Below are positions 34,894 through 43,486 of a stretch of 64,000 nt of DNA, one piece after another; positions within the stretch are counted from its first letter, which is position 1; every line of letters starts with the position of its first letter. Both the position numbers and the translations under genes were made by a program. A model generated the notes under the pieces. It ran no database searches and was not told where the DNA came from. It worked only from the letters and a program-made list of their open reading frames with translations. Source of the stretch: Bacteroidota bacterium (lineage in GTDB: Bacteria; Bacteroidota; Bacteroidia; Bacteroidales; JAAUTT01); assembly GCA_023429135.1 (NCBI GenBank), contig JAEYWD010000125.1:1-64000 (forward strand). The letters are read 5' to 3'.

Positions 34894-35628
34894 CTATAAA
34901 GCTTTAACCACACTTTCGAAGTATAAGGCATTATTAATGGCAAAACCATGAAAATCGTTGTTAAAATAGGCAAAAAGCTTACTAACTTTTAAGGATTTCA
35001 ACATTTCGGCCCATTTATCGAGCTGTTCATTACTATAATTATCGTCGTACCAACCATTTTTCCCATGAAATCGGAGATATGCAACACCGGAAGTAGCATA
35101 AACCATTTCGGGCAGATTACCCGGAGCGGAGAGCATACAAATGGAACAGTTGTGCGCTTTTAAAACGGAAAATACTTCCGGAATAAACCACGAGTGGTGC
35201 CTGAATTCAAAAACCTGAGGTATCCTGGTATCGAGAATTTTGCAGAAATCTTCAAGCTTTTGCACATTCACTTTTACACTTGCCGGTAACTGCCACAAAA
35301 TACATCCAAGTTTTTCTTTTAATAGAAAAGCTTTTCGTTGAAAATCGGTAAGCAATTGAAGTACCGACTCGTCAACAAGCAGCTTTTTTAAATGTGTAAT
35401 ATAACGGTATCCTTTTAATGTAAAAACAAAATCGGATGGGGTGATATTATACCAGTTTATAACCGAACTATCCAGTGGCATATGATAAAAGGAGCTGTTT
35501 ATCTCAACCGTTCTAAAATGTTCAGCATAATATGGCAGCCATTTTTGTTTGGGCAGATCTTCGGGATAAAAAATCCCAATCCAATGCTTATAATAGTATC
35601 CTGAACATCCGATGTAATTGTTTTTCAT
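34894..35628 (-). CDS. DUF72 (YecE-like) protein
   Basis: A 244-residue member of the DUF72 family of TIM-barrel fold proteins with unknown activity. Typical segments are YIGCSGYYYKHWIGIFYP near the start, FRTVEINSSFYHMP, FTLKGYRYITH, KLGCILWQLPASVKV, VFEFRHHSWF and YLRFHGKNGWYDDNYS near the end. The ATG at 35628 is chosen; a TTG five codons earlier is also in frame. It stands alone, divergent from the Ser/Gly/Thr-rich gene, with 241 bp between starts. Confidence 0.88.
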   Translation of the reverse strand: MKNNYIGCSGYYYKHWIGIFYPEDLPKQKWLPYYAEHFRTVEINSSFYHMPLDSSVINWYNITPSDFVFTLKGYRYITHLKKLLVDESVLQLLTDFQRKAFLLKEKLGCILWQLPASVKVNVQKLEDFCKILDTRIPQVFEFRHHSWFIPEVFSVLKAHNCSICMLSAPGNLPEMVYATSGVAYLRFHGKNGWYDDNYSNEQLDKWAEMLKSLKVSKLFAYFNNDFHGFAINNALYFESVVKAL

Positions 35629-35869
35629 AACGTTTTTTAACAAAATCAGGTCAAAATAGATACCATTATCATTCTAAAAGTGGCACTGCTAAAGAAATTG
35701 AGAAATAGGGAGTATTGACACAAATTGAGTAAAAATTTTCCCTCTTTGCGGATAAAAAAAGTTTTTTTACACTTCAAGCCAATTCACACACATTTAACAA
35801 TCAACTACTTAATATTTGTGGTATAGTTTTTCAATATACAATTGCATCTAATTATAAAAATTAAAGAAT

Positions 35870-36688
35870 ATGAAAAAACAGTTTTTAATGGTCGCCATAT
35901 TAGCAGCAGGAACAAGTTTCTATGCAATGGGTCAAACGACCGGCAGTGGTAGCAGCAGCAGTAGCAGCACCACACAGGATACGTACAACAGTGGTACGGG
36001 AAGTAATAGTGGTACAAGCACCCAGAAAAAGGATGCTAAAAAACGTACAGGAACCTCGGATACCTATAATTCGGGAACAGGTTCCAGCTCCTCCGGCATG
36101 GGAACTTCAAACGATGCTTACGGAACAAAAAAGGACACCACTTACAAGTCGAAAAACAAAAACAAATCCGGTAGTGGAACAGGTACTGGTACAGGCTCAG
36201 GATCGAGCTATGGAACAGGAACAGGATCGGGTTCAACTGGTAGTGGTACCGGCTCTTCGGGTTACGGAACAGGAACAGGTTCGGGTTCAACCGGATCGGG
36301 AACTGGTAGCAGCCAAAGAGACACTTCAATGAACGATTATGGCACTGGTAGTGGTACAGGCACAGGTTCTGGTTCATCCGGAACAGGTACAGGAACTTCT
36401 GGTAGCGGTACCGGTTCATCTGGTTACGGAACTGGGTCCAGCACTGGTACAGGATCTGGATCGGGCACCTCTGGTAGCGATTGGAATTCAGGAACCTCTG
36501 GTTCAGGAACATCCTCAGGTAGCAGCACTGGAACTGGTTCAAGCACTGGCACAACCTATCCAAGCGGCAGTAGCTCCGGAACTTCGGGTAGCGGCTCAAG
36601 CACAGGAACAGGTAGTGGAACAAGTACAGGTACCGGTAGTGGCACATCTGGAAGCGGTTCCGGTAGCGGAAGCGGTTCAGGTAGTTAA
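35870..36688 (+). CDS. Secreted Ser/Gly/Thr-rich low-complexity protein
   Basis: Function unknown. The 272 residues begin with a signal peptide (MKKQFLMVAILAAGTSFYAM, then GQ). Everything after is low complexity, built of GTGSGS, GSTGSGTGSS and similar units, broken only by a short basic stretch (KKDAKKRTGTSDTYNS, KSKNKNKSGSG) and an RDTSMNDYG spacer. It has no Cys and little hydrophobicity, so it is likely flexible and extracellular. Asp and Asn flanking the Ser/Thr runs might allow Bacteroidota-type O-glycosylation (D-S/T motifs). The repeat structure keeps other frames open on both strands; those are not genes. A terminator follows. It is flanked by stress genes. Confidence 0.75.
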   Translation: MKKQFLMVAILAAGTSFYAMGQTTGSGSSSSSSTTQDTYNSGTGSNSGTSTQKKDAKKRTGTSDTYNSGTGSSSSGMGTSNDAYGTKKDTTYKSKNKNKSGSGTGTGTGSGSSYGTGTGSGSTGSGTGSSGYGTGTGSGSTGSGTGSSQRDTSMNDYGTGSGTGTGSGSSGTGTGTSGSGTGSSGYGTGSSTGTGSGSGTSGSDWNSGTSGSGTSSGSSTGTGSSTGTTYPSGSSSGTSGSGSSTGTGSGTSTGTGSGTSGSGSGSGSGSGS

Positions 36689-36712
36689 TTATAATAATTA
36701 TTCAAAAACAAA

Positions 36713-36741
36713 AAATCCGGTTGATTCAACCGGATTTTTTT
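36713..36741. terminator. Terminator after the Ser/Gly/Thr-rich gene
   Basis: AAATCCGGTTG (36713-36723) and CAACCGGATTT (36727-36737) form an 11-bp stem with a 3-nt loop, followed by TTTTTGTTT. The A run on the other side makes it usable by the convergent dehydrogenase gene as well. Confidence 0.85.
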
Positions 36742-36750
36742 TGTTTAAAC

Positions 36751-37614
36751 CTAACCATTAATCACCTCTCCCCCATTGGGATGCAATACCTGCCCCGACA
36801 TATACGAGGAATCGTCGCAAGCGAGGAATAAATAACTTGGAGCTACTTCAACAGGTTCGCCCGAACGCTGCAAAGGAACATTCTGACCATGACTGGCAAC
36901 TCTTTCGGGTTCGAAACTAGATGTAATCAATGGAGTCCAGATAGGACCAGGAGCAACGGCATTGACTCTGATACCTTTTTCAGCGAGGTTTAGCGCCAAA
37001 CTACGGGTAAATGCAACAATAGCTCCCTTAGTGGAGGCATAATCGATCAAATGACTTGAACCCCGGTATGCGGTAACAGAAGTGGAATTGATTATAGCAC
37101 TTCCTTTTTTCATGTGGGGAAGAGCAGCTTTGGTTAACCAGAAAAATGAAAAGATATTGGTAGTAAAAGTTTTCAAAAGCTGAGCGGTACTGATATCCTC
37201 CAGGTGTTTTCGTTCGAACTGCACAGCAGCGTTATTCACAAGAATATCTATTTTCCCATATTCATCAATAACCCTTTGCATAATGGAGTTGCAAAAGTCT
37301 TCCGATTCAAGATCTCCCGAAATGAGCATACATTTACGGCCATAGTTTTTCACTTCCTCTTCGGTGGTTTTAGCGTCGTCGTGCTCGCTCAGGTAAACAA
37401 CGGCTACATCGGCACCTTCCTTGGCAAACAGTATAGCAACAGCTCTGCCAATTCCGCTATCGCCACCTGTTATTACAGCCACTTTGTTCAACAGCTTACC
37501 GGATCCCTTTTTAGCTTTATCGTCGTAAATGGGAGTTGGACGCATTTCATTTTCGAAACCAGGACGTTCCTGCGTCTGGGGTTCCTTTTTTACATTATTT
37601 TCAACAGCTTCCAT
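36751..37614 (-). CDS. Short-chain dehydrogenase, general stress protein 39-like
   Basis: NAD(P)-dependent oxidoreductase of the SDR family. The 287 residues have an N-terminal extension of about 40 residues ending in a Pro-rich stretch (MRPTPIYDDKAKKGSG), typical of the YghA/YdaD (GSP39) subgroup. They then show the cofactor motif VITGGDSGIGRAVAILFAKE, ILVNNAAVQFERK, the catalytic Ser in IINSTSVTAYRGS, Tyr-Lys in YASTKGAIVAFTRS and RVNAVAPGPIWTPL. Substrate unknown. Its position beside trehalose and other stress genes agrees with a role in the general stress response. Confidence 0.9.
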   Translation of the reverse strand: MEAVENNVKKEPQTQERPGFENEMRPTPIYDDKAKKGSGKLLNKVAVITGGDSGIGRAVAILFAKEGADVAVVYLSEHDDAKTTEEEVKNYGRKCMLISGDLESEDFCNSIMQRVIDEYGKIDILVNNAAVQFERKHLEDISTAQLLKTFTTNIFSFFWLTKAALPHMKKGSAIINSTSVTAYRGSSHLIDYASTKGAIVAFTRSLALNLAEKGIRVNAVAPGPIWTPLITSSFEPERVASHGQNVPLQRSGEPVEVAPSYLFLACDDSSYMSGQVLHPNGGEVING

Positions 37615-37746
37615 AAAATATGAGTTTAATTTATTGAAGCTTTAAGTATTATTATGCCATTTAGATAATAGCCTGATTATTAAACCAAAACTCAGGAAAT
37701 TATAATTGTATAATACACAAGATGAGGAATACATTGCACATTCAAA

Positions 37747-39954
37747 CTAAAATTTAACCAGAGATTCCAGAAAAGCATAAACAAATTTCTGCGATTTCAG
37801 ATTATATCGTGCTAGGCTCAAAGCCGCGCCTACCTTTATTGTAAATGATTTTTCGGGTAACGCCCTGAAAAGATCTTCGTCAGTACGGTCGTCGCCAATG
37901 GCGAGAATAAAATCGAAGGCTTTCTGATGTAATAATCTCAGTGCCGAACTTCCCTTATCGTATGCCGTACTTTTAACTTCCAGAATCTTATTTCCTTCGA
38001 GCATTATCAACTTCGGCTCATTCTTAAGAATTTCGAACAGATTATCTTTAAGCTCGTTAATCCGAACCTGAACAAAATCTTCGTCTACATTGCGAAAATG
38101 CCATACCAGGGATGCATTCTTTTCTTCAATAAAAGAGCCTGAACATCTGTCGACAAAATCTCTTAAAACCGGATAAACCTTATTCTTCCATTCGGTTTCG
38201 AATTGCACCATCGATTTCCAATCTTCTCCCGGATGCTTTATGAACAAACCATGTTCTGCTATCAAAGTAAGATTCATGCCTTTAAACTGGCGCTCGAGAA
38301 AGCTTTTATCCCTTCCACTAATGATTACAACTTTATTATGTGTATCATCTGAAACCAGCGTCAACACTTTTTTTGCTTCATCGCCCAGGATAGCTTGTTC
38401 GGGATATTTTGCAAAAGGAATTAAAGTCCCGTCGTAATCAAGCAATACAATACGCGAATTGGCCGACCGATAAGCTGCAACTATAGAATTCATAATATTG
38501 CTGTCCACAAAGCGGGCTTTCATCTGCAATTGTTTCTCATGAATTTCGTTTGCCTGGTTAAAGAAATCGTCGGCCCATGTAAAAACGTTATACTCTTTTA
38601 TGCGTTGCTGCATTTTCTCCAGTTTCAATTGTTTTTCGCTGCCAGGCATTTCCAGTGCTTTATTAATCGATTCGGCAACTTCTTCAACATCGGTTGGGTT
38701 AATAATCAAAGCTTCGGTTAATTCGGCCGAGGCTCCAGCCATTTCGCTCAATATAAGCATCCCTTTTCTCTCTTTCTGAGAAGCTATATACTCTTTAGCA
38801 ACGAGATTCATGCCATCGCGCAAGGGTGTTATCAGGCCAACATCGCTCAAGGAGTACAATGCCACCAGTTCATGAAACGGAAGCGATTTATACTGATAAA
38901 TAATAGGCCGCCACGACAAATTGCTGAACTTTCCGTTTATACGCCCCACATTGGCTTCTATCTCATTTTTCATATCCTTGTACCGCTGAATGTTCTCGCG
39001 CGAAGGAATAACAACCATATTGAACACAACTTTTTCCAGCCACTGCGGATAATTGTCCAGAAAATATTCGAAACCGTTGAGCCGATTCAGAATACCCTTT
39101 GTATAATCGAGCCTGTCGACCGAAAATACAAGTTTATTACCTCTGAGTTGTTCTTCAAGTTTGATTTTCTCTTCGTTTATAGCAGGTGTATCCTGATTGT
39201 GAAATTTATTATAATCGATACCTATGGGAAAAGCATCAGCACGGGCAACCCGTTCTTCGGAGTGAATAAGGTTTTGTGAACAATCGTAACCCAATACTCT
39301 TTTTACCGATTTGATAAAGTGTTGGGTATAATCGTTTGTATGAAACCCAATAAGATCGGCGCCAATAATGCCCTTTAGCAATGCCTCGCGCCATTTCCGG
39401 GGAAGCAGCTTAAATATTTCGATGGAAGGGAAAGGGATATGCAGAAAGAATCCAATATTTGCATCGGAAAATTTCTCTCTCACCATAGCCGGCAGGAGCA
39501 TTAACTGGTAATCGTGTATCCACAGAAAATCGCCAGGCTGAAGTATTTCTCCAACTTTCTCGCTGAATATTCTGTTAACTTCACAGTACGACTGAAAATT
39601 AGCCTGATTAAAGGATACCAAAGAGGGGAAATAGTGAAATAAAGGCCAGATGGTATCATTACTAAAACCCTCGTAATAAGAGTTGTATAATTCTTGCGAT
39701 ACGTGAACTACTTCCAGATTAAAGCCTTTAGGATTAACAAATTCTGAAGGCACATCTCCCGTACCTATCCAAATAATATCATTAAATGATTTACCTGAAA
39801 CTTTAAGTTTCTCTGATAAGGCCAGAATAGCTGATACCAGCCCTCCGGAACTTTGTTCGGCAATATAGGTATCGTTTTGCTTAGTAAATTTGAAGGGTAA
39901 CCTGTTGGCTACAACTACAAGACGGTTGAACTCAAACTGAGATAATGTTTTCAT
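37747..39954 (-). CDS. Trehalose-6-phosphate synthase / phosphatase fusion
   Basis: Makes trehalose in two steps in one polypeptide of 735 residues. The N-terminal GT20 synthase (about 1-465, OtsA-like) shows LVVVANRLPFKF, SSGGLVSAILA, WIHDYQLMLLPAMV, GFFLHIPFPSIEIF, VDRLDYTKGI and LRDGMNLVAKEYIASQ. The C-terminal HAD phosphatase (about 495-735, OtsB-like) shows VLLDYDGTLIPFAK, VVIISGRDKSFLERQ, LIAEHGLFIKH and AIGDDRTDEDLF. Such OtsA-OtsB fusions are known in Bacteroidota. Trehalose protects against osmotic and drying stress, in line with the surrounding genes. Confidence 0.93.
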   Translation of the reverse strand: MKTLSQFEFNRLVVVANRLPFKFTKQNDTYIAEQSSGGLVSAILALSEKLKVSGKSFNDIIWIGTGDVPSEFVNPKGFNLEVVHVSQELYNSYYEGFSNDTIWPLFHYFPSLVSFNQANFQSYCEVNRIFSEKVGEILQPGDFLWIHDYQLMLLPAMVREKFSDANIGFFLHIPFPSIEIFKLLPRKWREALLKGIIGADLIGFHTNDYTQHFIKSVKRVLGYDCSQNLIHSEERVARADAFPIGIDYNKFHNQDTPAINEEKIKLEEQLRGNKLVFSVDRLDYTKGILNRLNGFEYFLDNYPQWLEKVVFNMVVIPSRENIQRYKDMKNEIEANVGRINGKFSNLSWRPIIYQYKSLPFHELVALYSLSDVGLITPLRDGMNLVAKEYIASQKERKGMLILSEMAGASAELTEALIINPTDVEEVAESINKALEMPGSEKQLKLEKMQQRIKEYNVFTWADDFFNQANEIHEKQLQMKARFVDSNIMNSIVAAYRSANSRIVLLDYDGTLIPFAKYPEQAILGDEAKKVLTLVSDDTHNKVVIISGRDKSFLERQFKGMNLTLIAEHGLFIKHPGEDWKSMVQFETEWKNKVYPVLRDFVDRCSGSFIEEKNASLVWHFRNVDEDFVQVRINELKDNLFEILKNEPKLIMLEGNKILEVKSTAYDKGSSALRLLHQKAFDFILAIGDDRTDEDLFRALPEKSFTIKVGAALSLARYNLKSQKFVYAFLESLVKF

Positions 39955-40222
39955 CTGTAAATAATTTTAATTATTAAGGTCAGATGGAACCACACATGTT
40001 TGAAAATTATTTTCATTCTTATCAGCGTTTACTGTAAACATGTGGGTTTCATAATATATATTTTCAGAAAGTAAACAATCCAAAAGTCACAAGTTAAAGC
40101 AAACTTACTAAAATTAGCAAGCAAAACTCCCAATTGTTAGACGCAAACCTCATGAGTAGTGACTTACCTCATAAACTTGAATGCGCTAAAAATTTTTAAC
40201 CCAGTTTTCCCACATTATTTGT

Positions 40223-40249
40223 CTACTTTTGTTCTAGATACAAAAGTAG
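40223..40249 (+). promoter_or_regulatory. Palindromic candidate operator upstream of terC
   Basis: CTACTTTTGT (40223-40232) and ACAAAAGTAG (40240-40249) are perfect 10-bp inverted arms around TCTAGAT. The repeat ends 3 bp before the terC ATG. The left arm contains TACTTTTG, an exact TAnnTTTG promoter box, so a repressor bound here would block it. The rest of 39955-40252 shows nothing recognisable. Confidence 0.5.
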
Positions 40250-40252
40250 GTT

Positions 40253-41320
40253 ATGATTAGTCAGGAAGTATTGTTTTTGGTGAGTTTTAGTGCTGCAATT
40301 ATTGGCATTCTTGTATTCGATTTATTAGTAGTTGGTCGTAATAAACATGTAATTTCTTTCAAGGAGTCTCTGATTTGGACAGGTGTGTGGGTTAGCTGTG
40401 CCATGCTATTTTATGTATTTATCCTTTTTCATGGCGAAAAATTCCACAGCATAGCCAACATGACCGATCTTTTAGAGATTAAAAATAAATATGCGGAGAG
40501 TCTTAATTTAAATCTGAATAATTTTCAGGAAAGTCTGGAGATCTACAGGCAAAATATGGGAATGGAGTTCCTCACAGGTTATCTGATTGAATATACACTT
40601 TCCATGGATAACGTTTTTGTTATCATGATGATTTTAAGCTCATTTTCGGTAGGAAAAAAATACTACAAACAGGTTTTGTTCTGGGGAATTTTAGGAGCTA
40701 TCATTCTTCGTTTCATATTTATCTTCGCAGGCGCAGCCTTAATTCAGAAATTTGAATGGGTATTGTATGTGTTTGGAGCCTTCCTGGTTTACACCGGTAT
40801 TAATATCTTTCTTAACCGGAATAAAGACGAAAAGATTGAACCTCAAAATCACTGGCTTGTAAAATTTCTCTCCAATAGATTCCCGCTTTTCCCGCGGTAC
40901 GTGCGTCACCGTTTTTTCGTCCGCAAAAACAAAAAGCTGTTTATGACTCCATTATTCGTGGTGCTTATCCTGATTGAGTTTACCGATATTGTTTTTGCAC
41001 TCGATTCGATACCCGCAATATTTGCCGTAACACGTGATCCCTATATCGTATTCTTTTCAAATATTTTCGCGATAATAGGCTTACGTTCCCTGTTCTTTCT
41101 GCTGATGCGCGTTGTGGATCTGTTCCATTATTTAAAAATAGGAATTTCGTTCCTGCTAGTGTTTGTCGGATTCAAATTACTTGCCCATGGATGGCTCGAA
41201 CACATCGGCTTTAAAAGTGTATATTCGCTTTATATTATATTGGCAACGCTGGTTATTTGCGTCGTTTTGTCGCTCATATTCCCTGCGCCCAAACCCAATA
41301 TTGAAAATCTGGAACAATGA
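40253..41320 (+). CDS. TerC/Alx family membrane protein
   Basis: Integral membrane protein of 355 residues in the TerC family, associated with metal (notably manganese) homeostasis and tellurite or alkaline stress. About eight to nine hydrophobic helices are visible. Conserved acidic motifs are FDLLVVGRNK near the start, EYTLSMDNVFVIMMIL, and EFTDIVFALDSIPAIFAVTRD in the second half. The C-terminus is short and cytosolic. It overlaps the next gene by 4 nt (ATGA), so they are cotranscribed. A palindrome directly upstream may mediate regulation. Confidence 0.9.
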   Translation: MISQEVLFLVSFSAAIIGILVFDLLVVGRNKHVISFKESLIWTGVWVSCAMLFYVFILFHGEKFHSIANMTDLLEIKNKYAESLNLNLNNFQESLEIYRQNMGMEFLTGYLIEYTLSMDNVFVIMMILSSFSVGKKYYKQVLFWGILGAIILRFIFIFAGAALIQKFEWVLYVFGAFLVYTGINIFLNRNKDEKIEPQNHWLVKFLSNRFPLFPRYVRHRFFVRKNKKLFMTPLFVVLILIEFTDIVFALDSIPAIFAVTRDPYIVFFSNIFAIIGLRSLFFLLMRVVDLFHYLKIGISFLLVFVGFKLLAHGWLEHIGFKSVYSLYIILATLVICVVLSLIFPAPKPNIENLEQ

Positions 41321-41784
41321 GTTTTTCCTCTGTAGCAACTACACTTAACTTTTGGGGTCTTACCTTTTCGGGCAAGGATATTATTCTGCTTGGCTCGGTC
41401 GCTCTAAACATTGTGTTTATAGTAATTTTTTACATTAAATATTACTATAATACAACACCCTTTGTAAATCTAAGTATCAAACGCTTCAAGACGGATTTTC
41501 CCGAATTCGAAATTAACGTGCGTAACATTGGTAAAATCCCTTTTGAAATTGAACCACCCGTAGTAATATTCAAAAAGAAGGGAGCTAAACGTCTGTTTCA
41601 GGTAAGAACGGGAACTACTCCGTTCCCTCTGGCACTCTTCCGTAAAGAAGAGTACGATTTTATTATTGACCTTGCCAAATTCTACACCACCGATAGCACT
41701 TTAATAACTTATACAAAAGTTTATCTTGAAATAAGAGATAAAAACCAGAAGAGCCTTGCTAAAAAACGAATAAGAATTAAGTAG
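41317..41784 (+). CDS. Hypothetical membrane-anchored protein coupled to terC
   Basis: Not recognised. The 155-residue protein has one membrane helix about 22-43 (DIILLGSVALNIVFIVIFYI) followed by a soluble, strand-rich domain with NLSIKRFKTDFPEFEINVRN and a basic C-terminal end (SLAKKRIRIK). Its start overlaps the terC stop codon by 4 nt, implying translational coupling and a related function, perhaps an accessory factor of the TerC transporter. No catalytic motif is evident. Confidence 0.7.
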   Translation: MSFSSVATTLNFWGLTFSGKDIILLGSVALNIVFIVIFYIKYYYNTTPFVNLSIKRFKTDFPEFEINVRNIGKIPFEIEPPVVIFKKKGAKRLFQVRTGTTPFPLALFRKEEYDFIIDLAKFYTTDSTLITYTKVYLEIRDKNQKSLAKKRIRIK

Positions 41785-41845
41785 AAGCTTTTCCCTTCCT
41801 TTTTGAACGAATTGAGTCGCCCAGCATTGGTTTAAGTTCAGCGGT

Positions 41846-41991
41846 GATCAAAATATGTTAACGCATCAACGATTATTTTTCAACGAGGATCAAAAACAGA
41901 CCACCCTCGATCAAAAAATGATAGTCGATGAACCAAAAATGTTCGTCGATGAATGAAAAATGATCAGCGATGAACAAAAAATGTTCGGGGG
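41846..41991. repeat. About 21-bp degenerate tandem repeat with A-tracts, array 1
   Basis: Roughly seven units. The best are GATGAACAAAAAATGTTCGTC-like at 41926-41986, spaced 21 bp. Each unit carries an AAAAAT tract flanked by 4-bp arms that co-vary (GATC...GAT; GAAC...GTTC). No spacers and no cas genes, so it is not a CRISPR. A second array with the same period is at 55585-55812. Confidence 0.6.
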
Positions 41992-42034
41992 GACTATATA
42001 AAGTACCCTGTGAGGTAAAACCGGTTGCCGGTAA

Positions 42035-42526
42035 TCAATTTAAGCCGGTTGTAATACCCGCGGAGATAGCCTGAGGCCGATGATGGATGGGAAAGTTACA
42101 CGAATTGGCAATAAAGCATTTTTGGTTTGCCCGTATATGCAGTTCATTTGCCTTTGCAATCATTTCAGGCTTTTCCACTGTAACAACTGGATTTAGTGTT
42201 ACTTCCGTAAATTTGCCGGCACCGCCTTTTTCAACAACCATTATCCCGGTAGCCGAATCGTTATAATCGGTTACGACAACTCCGGCTTCGGCGCAAAGAT
42301 GCAAATACCACAACATATGACAGGACGATAACGATGCTACCAGCAAATCTTCAGGATTATACATTGTACCATCGCCTCTGAAAGCCGGAGCACTTGAACA
42401 TAAAATCTCAGTTTTACTTTCGCATTGAATGATATGATCGCGCGAATAAGCGTCGTAAGAAGTTGTACCTGAACCTTTGTTGCCGGTCCAGCGTATTTTT
42501 GCTTCAAAATGATGTTCTCTGCCCAT
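42035..42526 (-). CDS. OsmC-family peroxiredoxin
   Basis: Thiol-dependent hydroperoxide reductase of the OsmC/Ohr superfamily, 163 residues. The two catalytic cysteines are visible: Cys69 in LLVASLSSCHMLWYL and Cys137 in HIRANQKCFIANS. MYNPEDLLVA and the N-terminal AKIRWTG also fit. It probably acts in the cytosol against organic peroxides. It follows the SPFH gene on the same strand, with a likely terminator hairpin in between, so it may be separately transcribed. Confidence 0.88.
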   Translation of the reverse strand: MGREHHFEAKIRWTGNKGSGTTSYDAYSRDHIIQCESKTEILCSSAPAFRGDGTMYNPEDLLVASLSSCHMLWYLHLCAEAGVVVTDYNDSATGIMVVEKGGAGKFTEVTLNPVVTVEKPEMIAKANELHIRANQKCFIANSCNFPIHHRPQAISAGITTGLN

Positions 42527-42567
42527 AATAAAAAACCTCGGTTTATAAAGTTAAAACAAGCGAGGTG
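42527..42567 (-). terminator. Possible terminator of the SPFH gene
   Basis: CGAGGT (42561-42566) and ACCTCG (42535-42540) can pair around a 20-nt loop. On the minus strand this is followed by a T run (TTTTTTATT) just ahead of the osmC ATG. The stem is short, so confidence is limited. Confidence 0.4.
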
Positions 42568-42586
42568 AGATTATAGTTTAAATCTT

Positions 42587-43486
42587 TTATTTGCCATCAA
42601 GAATTATTGGAGTACCTTTTCCATTACCCATGATAATAAGCTTGGCATTTGGAGAAGTCGCAATGGCTTTTATCATTTCATACTGAAGCTGCTTATCGCT
42701 TAAACCTGTACTTAAAATCTTCTGGTAATCGGCAATACCCTGCGCTTCCACACGCTTTCTTTCAGCTTCCTGCTTTTCTTTCTGAAGAACAAAGGTCATC
42801 TTTTGGGCCTCCTGTTCAGCATTAATTTTCGATTCAATGGTAGTTTTCACTGATTCGGGCAGGGTTAAATTCCTCACAAGAAGTTGCTCCAATAATAAAC
42901 CGCGCGATTTAAAATCCTTTTCAATTGAAGTGAAAATACGCGATTGAAATTCGTCGCGCTTGGTTGAGTAAAGAGCAACGGCATCGTAATACACGGCATT
43001 ATCACGGATTTTGGTACGACAAAGAGGGCGCACTATAGTATTCCGGTAATCAGTTCCTATCTCTCTGAGAATACGAGGGGCTTCACTGGGAATCACCCTG
43101 TAAAGGACAGTAAGATCTACAATCACCTCTAAACCATCGGCAGACAATACGCGTATTGCGTCATCACCGCTTTTAATACCTTCGTCGAGTACACCCGACA
43201 TGGTGTAATTCTGTGTACGGATATCAAATGTTTCGACCTTAACAAGCGGATTTATGAGGTTCAATCCACTTTCAAGAATATCCGGACTAACCCGTCCGAA
43301 AAGCTTCTGCACACCTACTTCGCCCGGCTCTATCTGGCGAACCGAAGAAAGCAGTATTCCTACAACTATTACAACAATACCAGCGACTTTTATTATACCA
43401 GCGCTTCGCGCATAAGGACTAGTCGATTTTGAAATTGCTATTCCTGCTACAAAAACAAGAATACCGATAATGATCAATGCTACCAT
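42587..43486 (-). CDS. Prohibitin/SPFH-domain membrane protein
   Basis: Membrane-anchored SPFH (band-7) protein, 299 residues. It starts with one or two hydrophobic helices (MVALIIIGILVFVAGIAI; VAGIVVIVVGILLSS), then the SPFH domain about 50-220 (IEPGEVGVQKLFGRVSPDIL, GLEVIVDLTVLYRV, IVRPLCRTKIRDN). A coiled-coil flotillin-like tail follows about 225-270 (INAEQEAQKMTFVLQKEKQ). Such proteins scaffold membrane microdomains or protease complexes. It is encoded alone, upstream of osmC. Confidence 0.87.
   Translation of the reverse strand: MVALIIIGILVFVAGIAISKSTSPYARSAGIIKVAGIVVIVVGILLSSVRQIEPGEVGVQKLFGRVSPDILESGLNLINPLVKVETFDIRTQNYTMSGVLDEGIKSGDDAIRVLSADGLEVIVDLTVLYRVIPSEAPRILREIGTDYRNTIVRPLCRTKIRDNAVYYDAVALYSTKRDEFQSRIFTSIEKDFKSRGLLLEQLLVRNLTLPESVKTTIESKINAEQEAQKMTFVLQKEKQEAERKRVEAQGIADYQKILSTGLSDKQLQYEMIKAIATSPNAKLIIMGNGKGTPIILDGK

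Noticed and set aside
36036..36647. Long minus-strand frame (203 codons) opposite the Ser/Gly/Thr-rich gene, and other overlapping plus frames
   Set aside because: Open only because of the biased repeat composition; the encoded Tyr/Leu/Cys/Arg-rich sequence has no start context, and the sense frame has a signal peptide and terminator.
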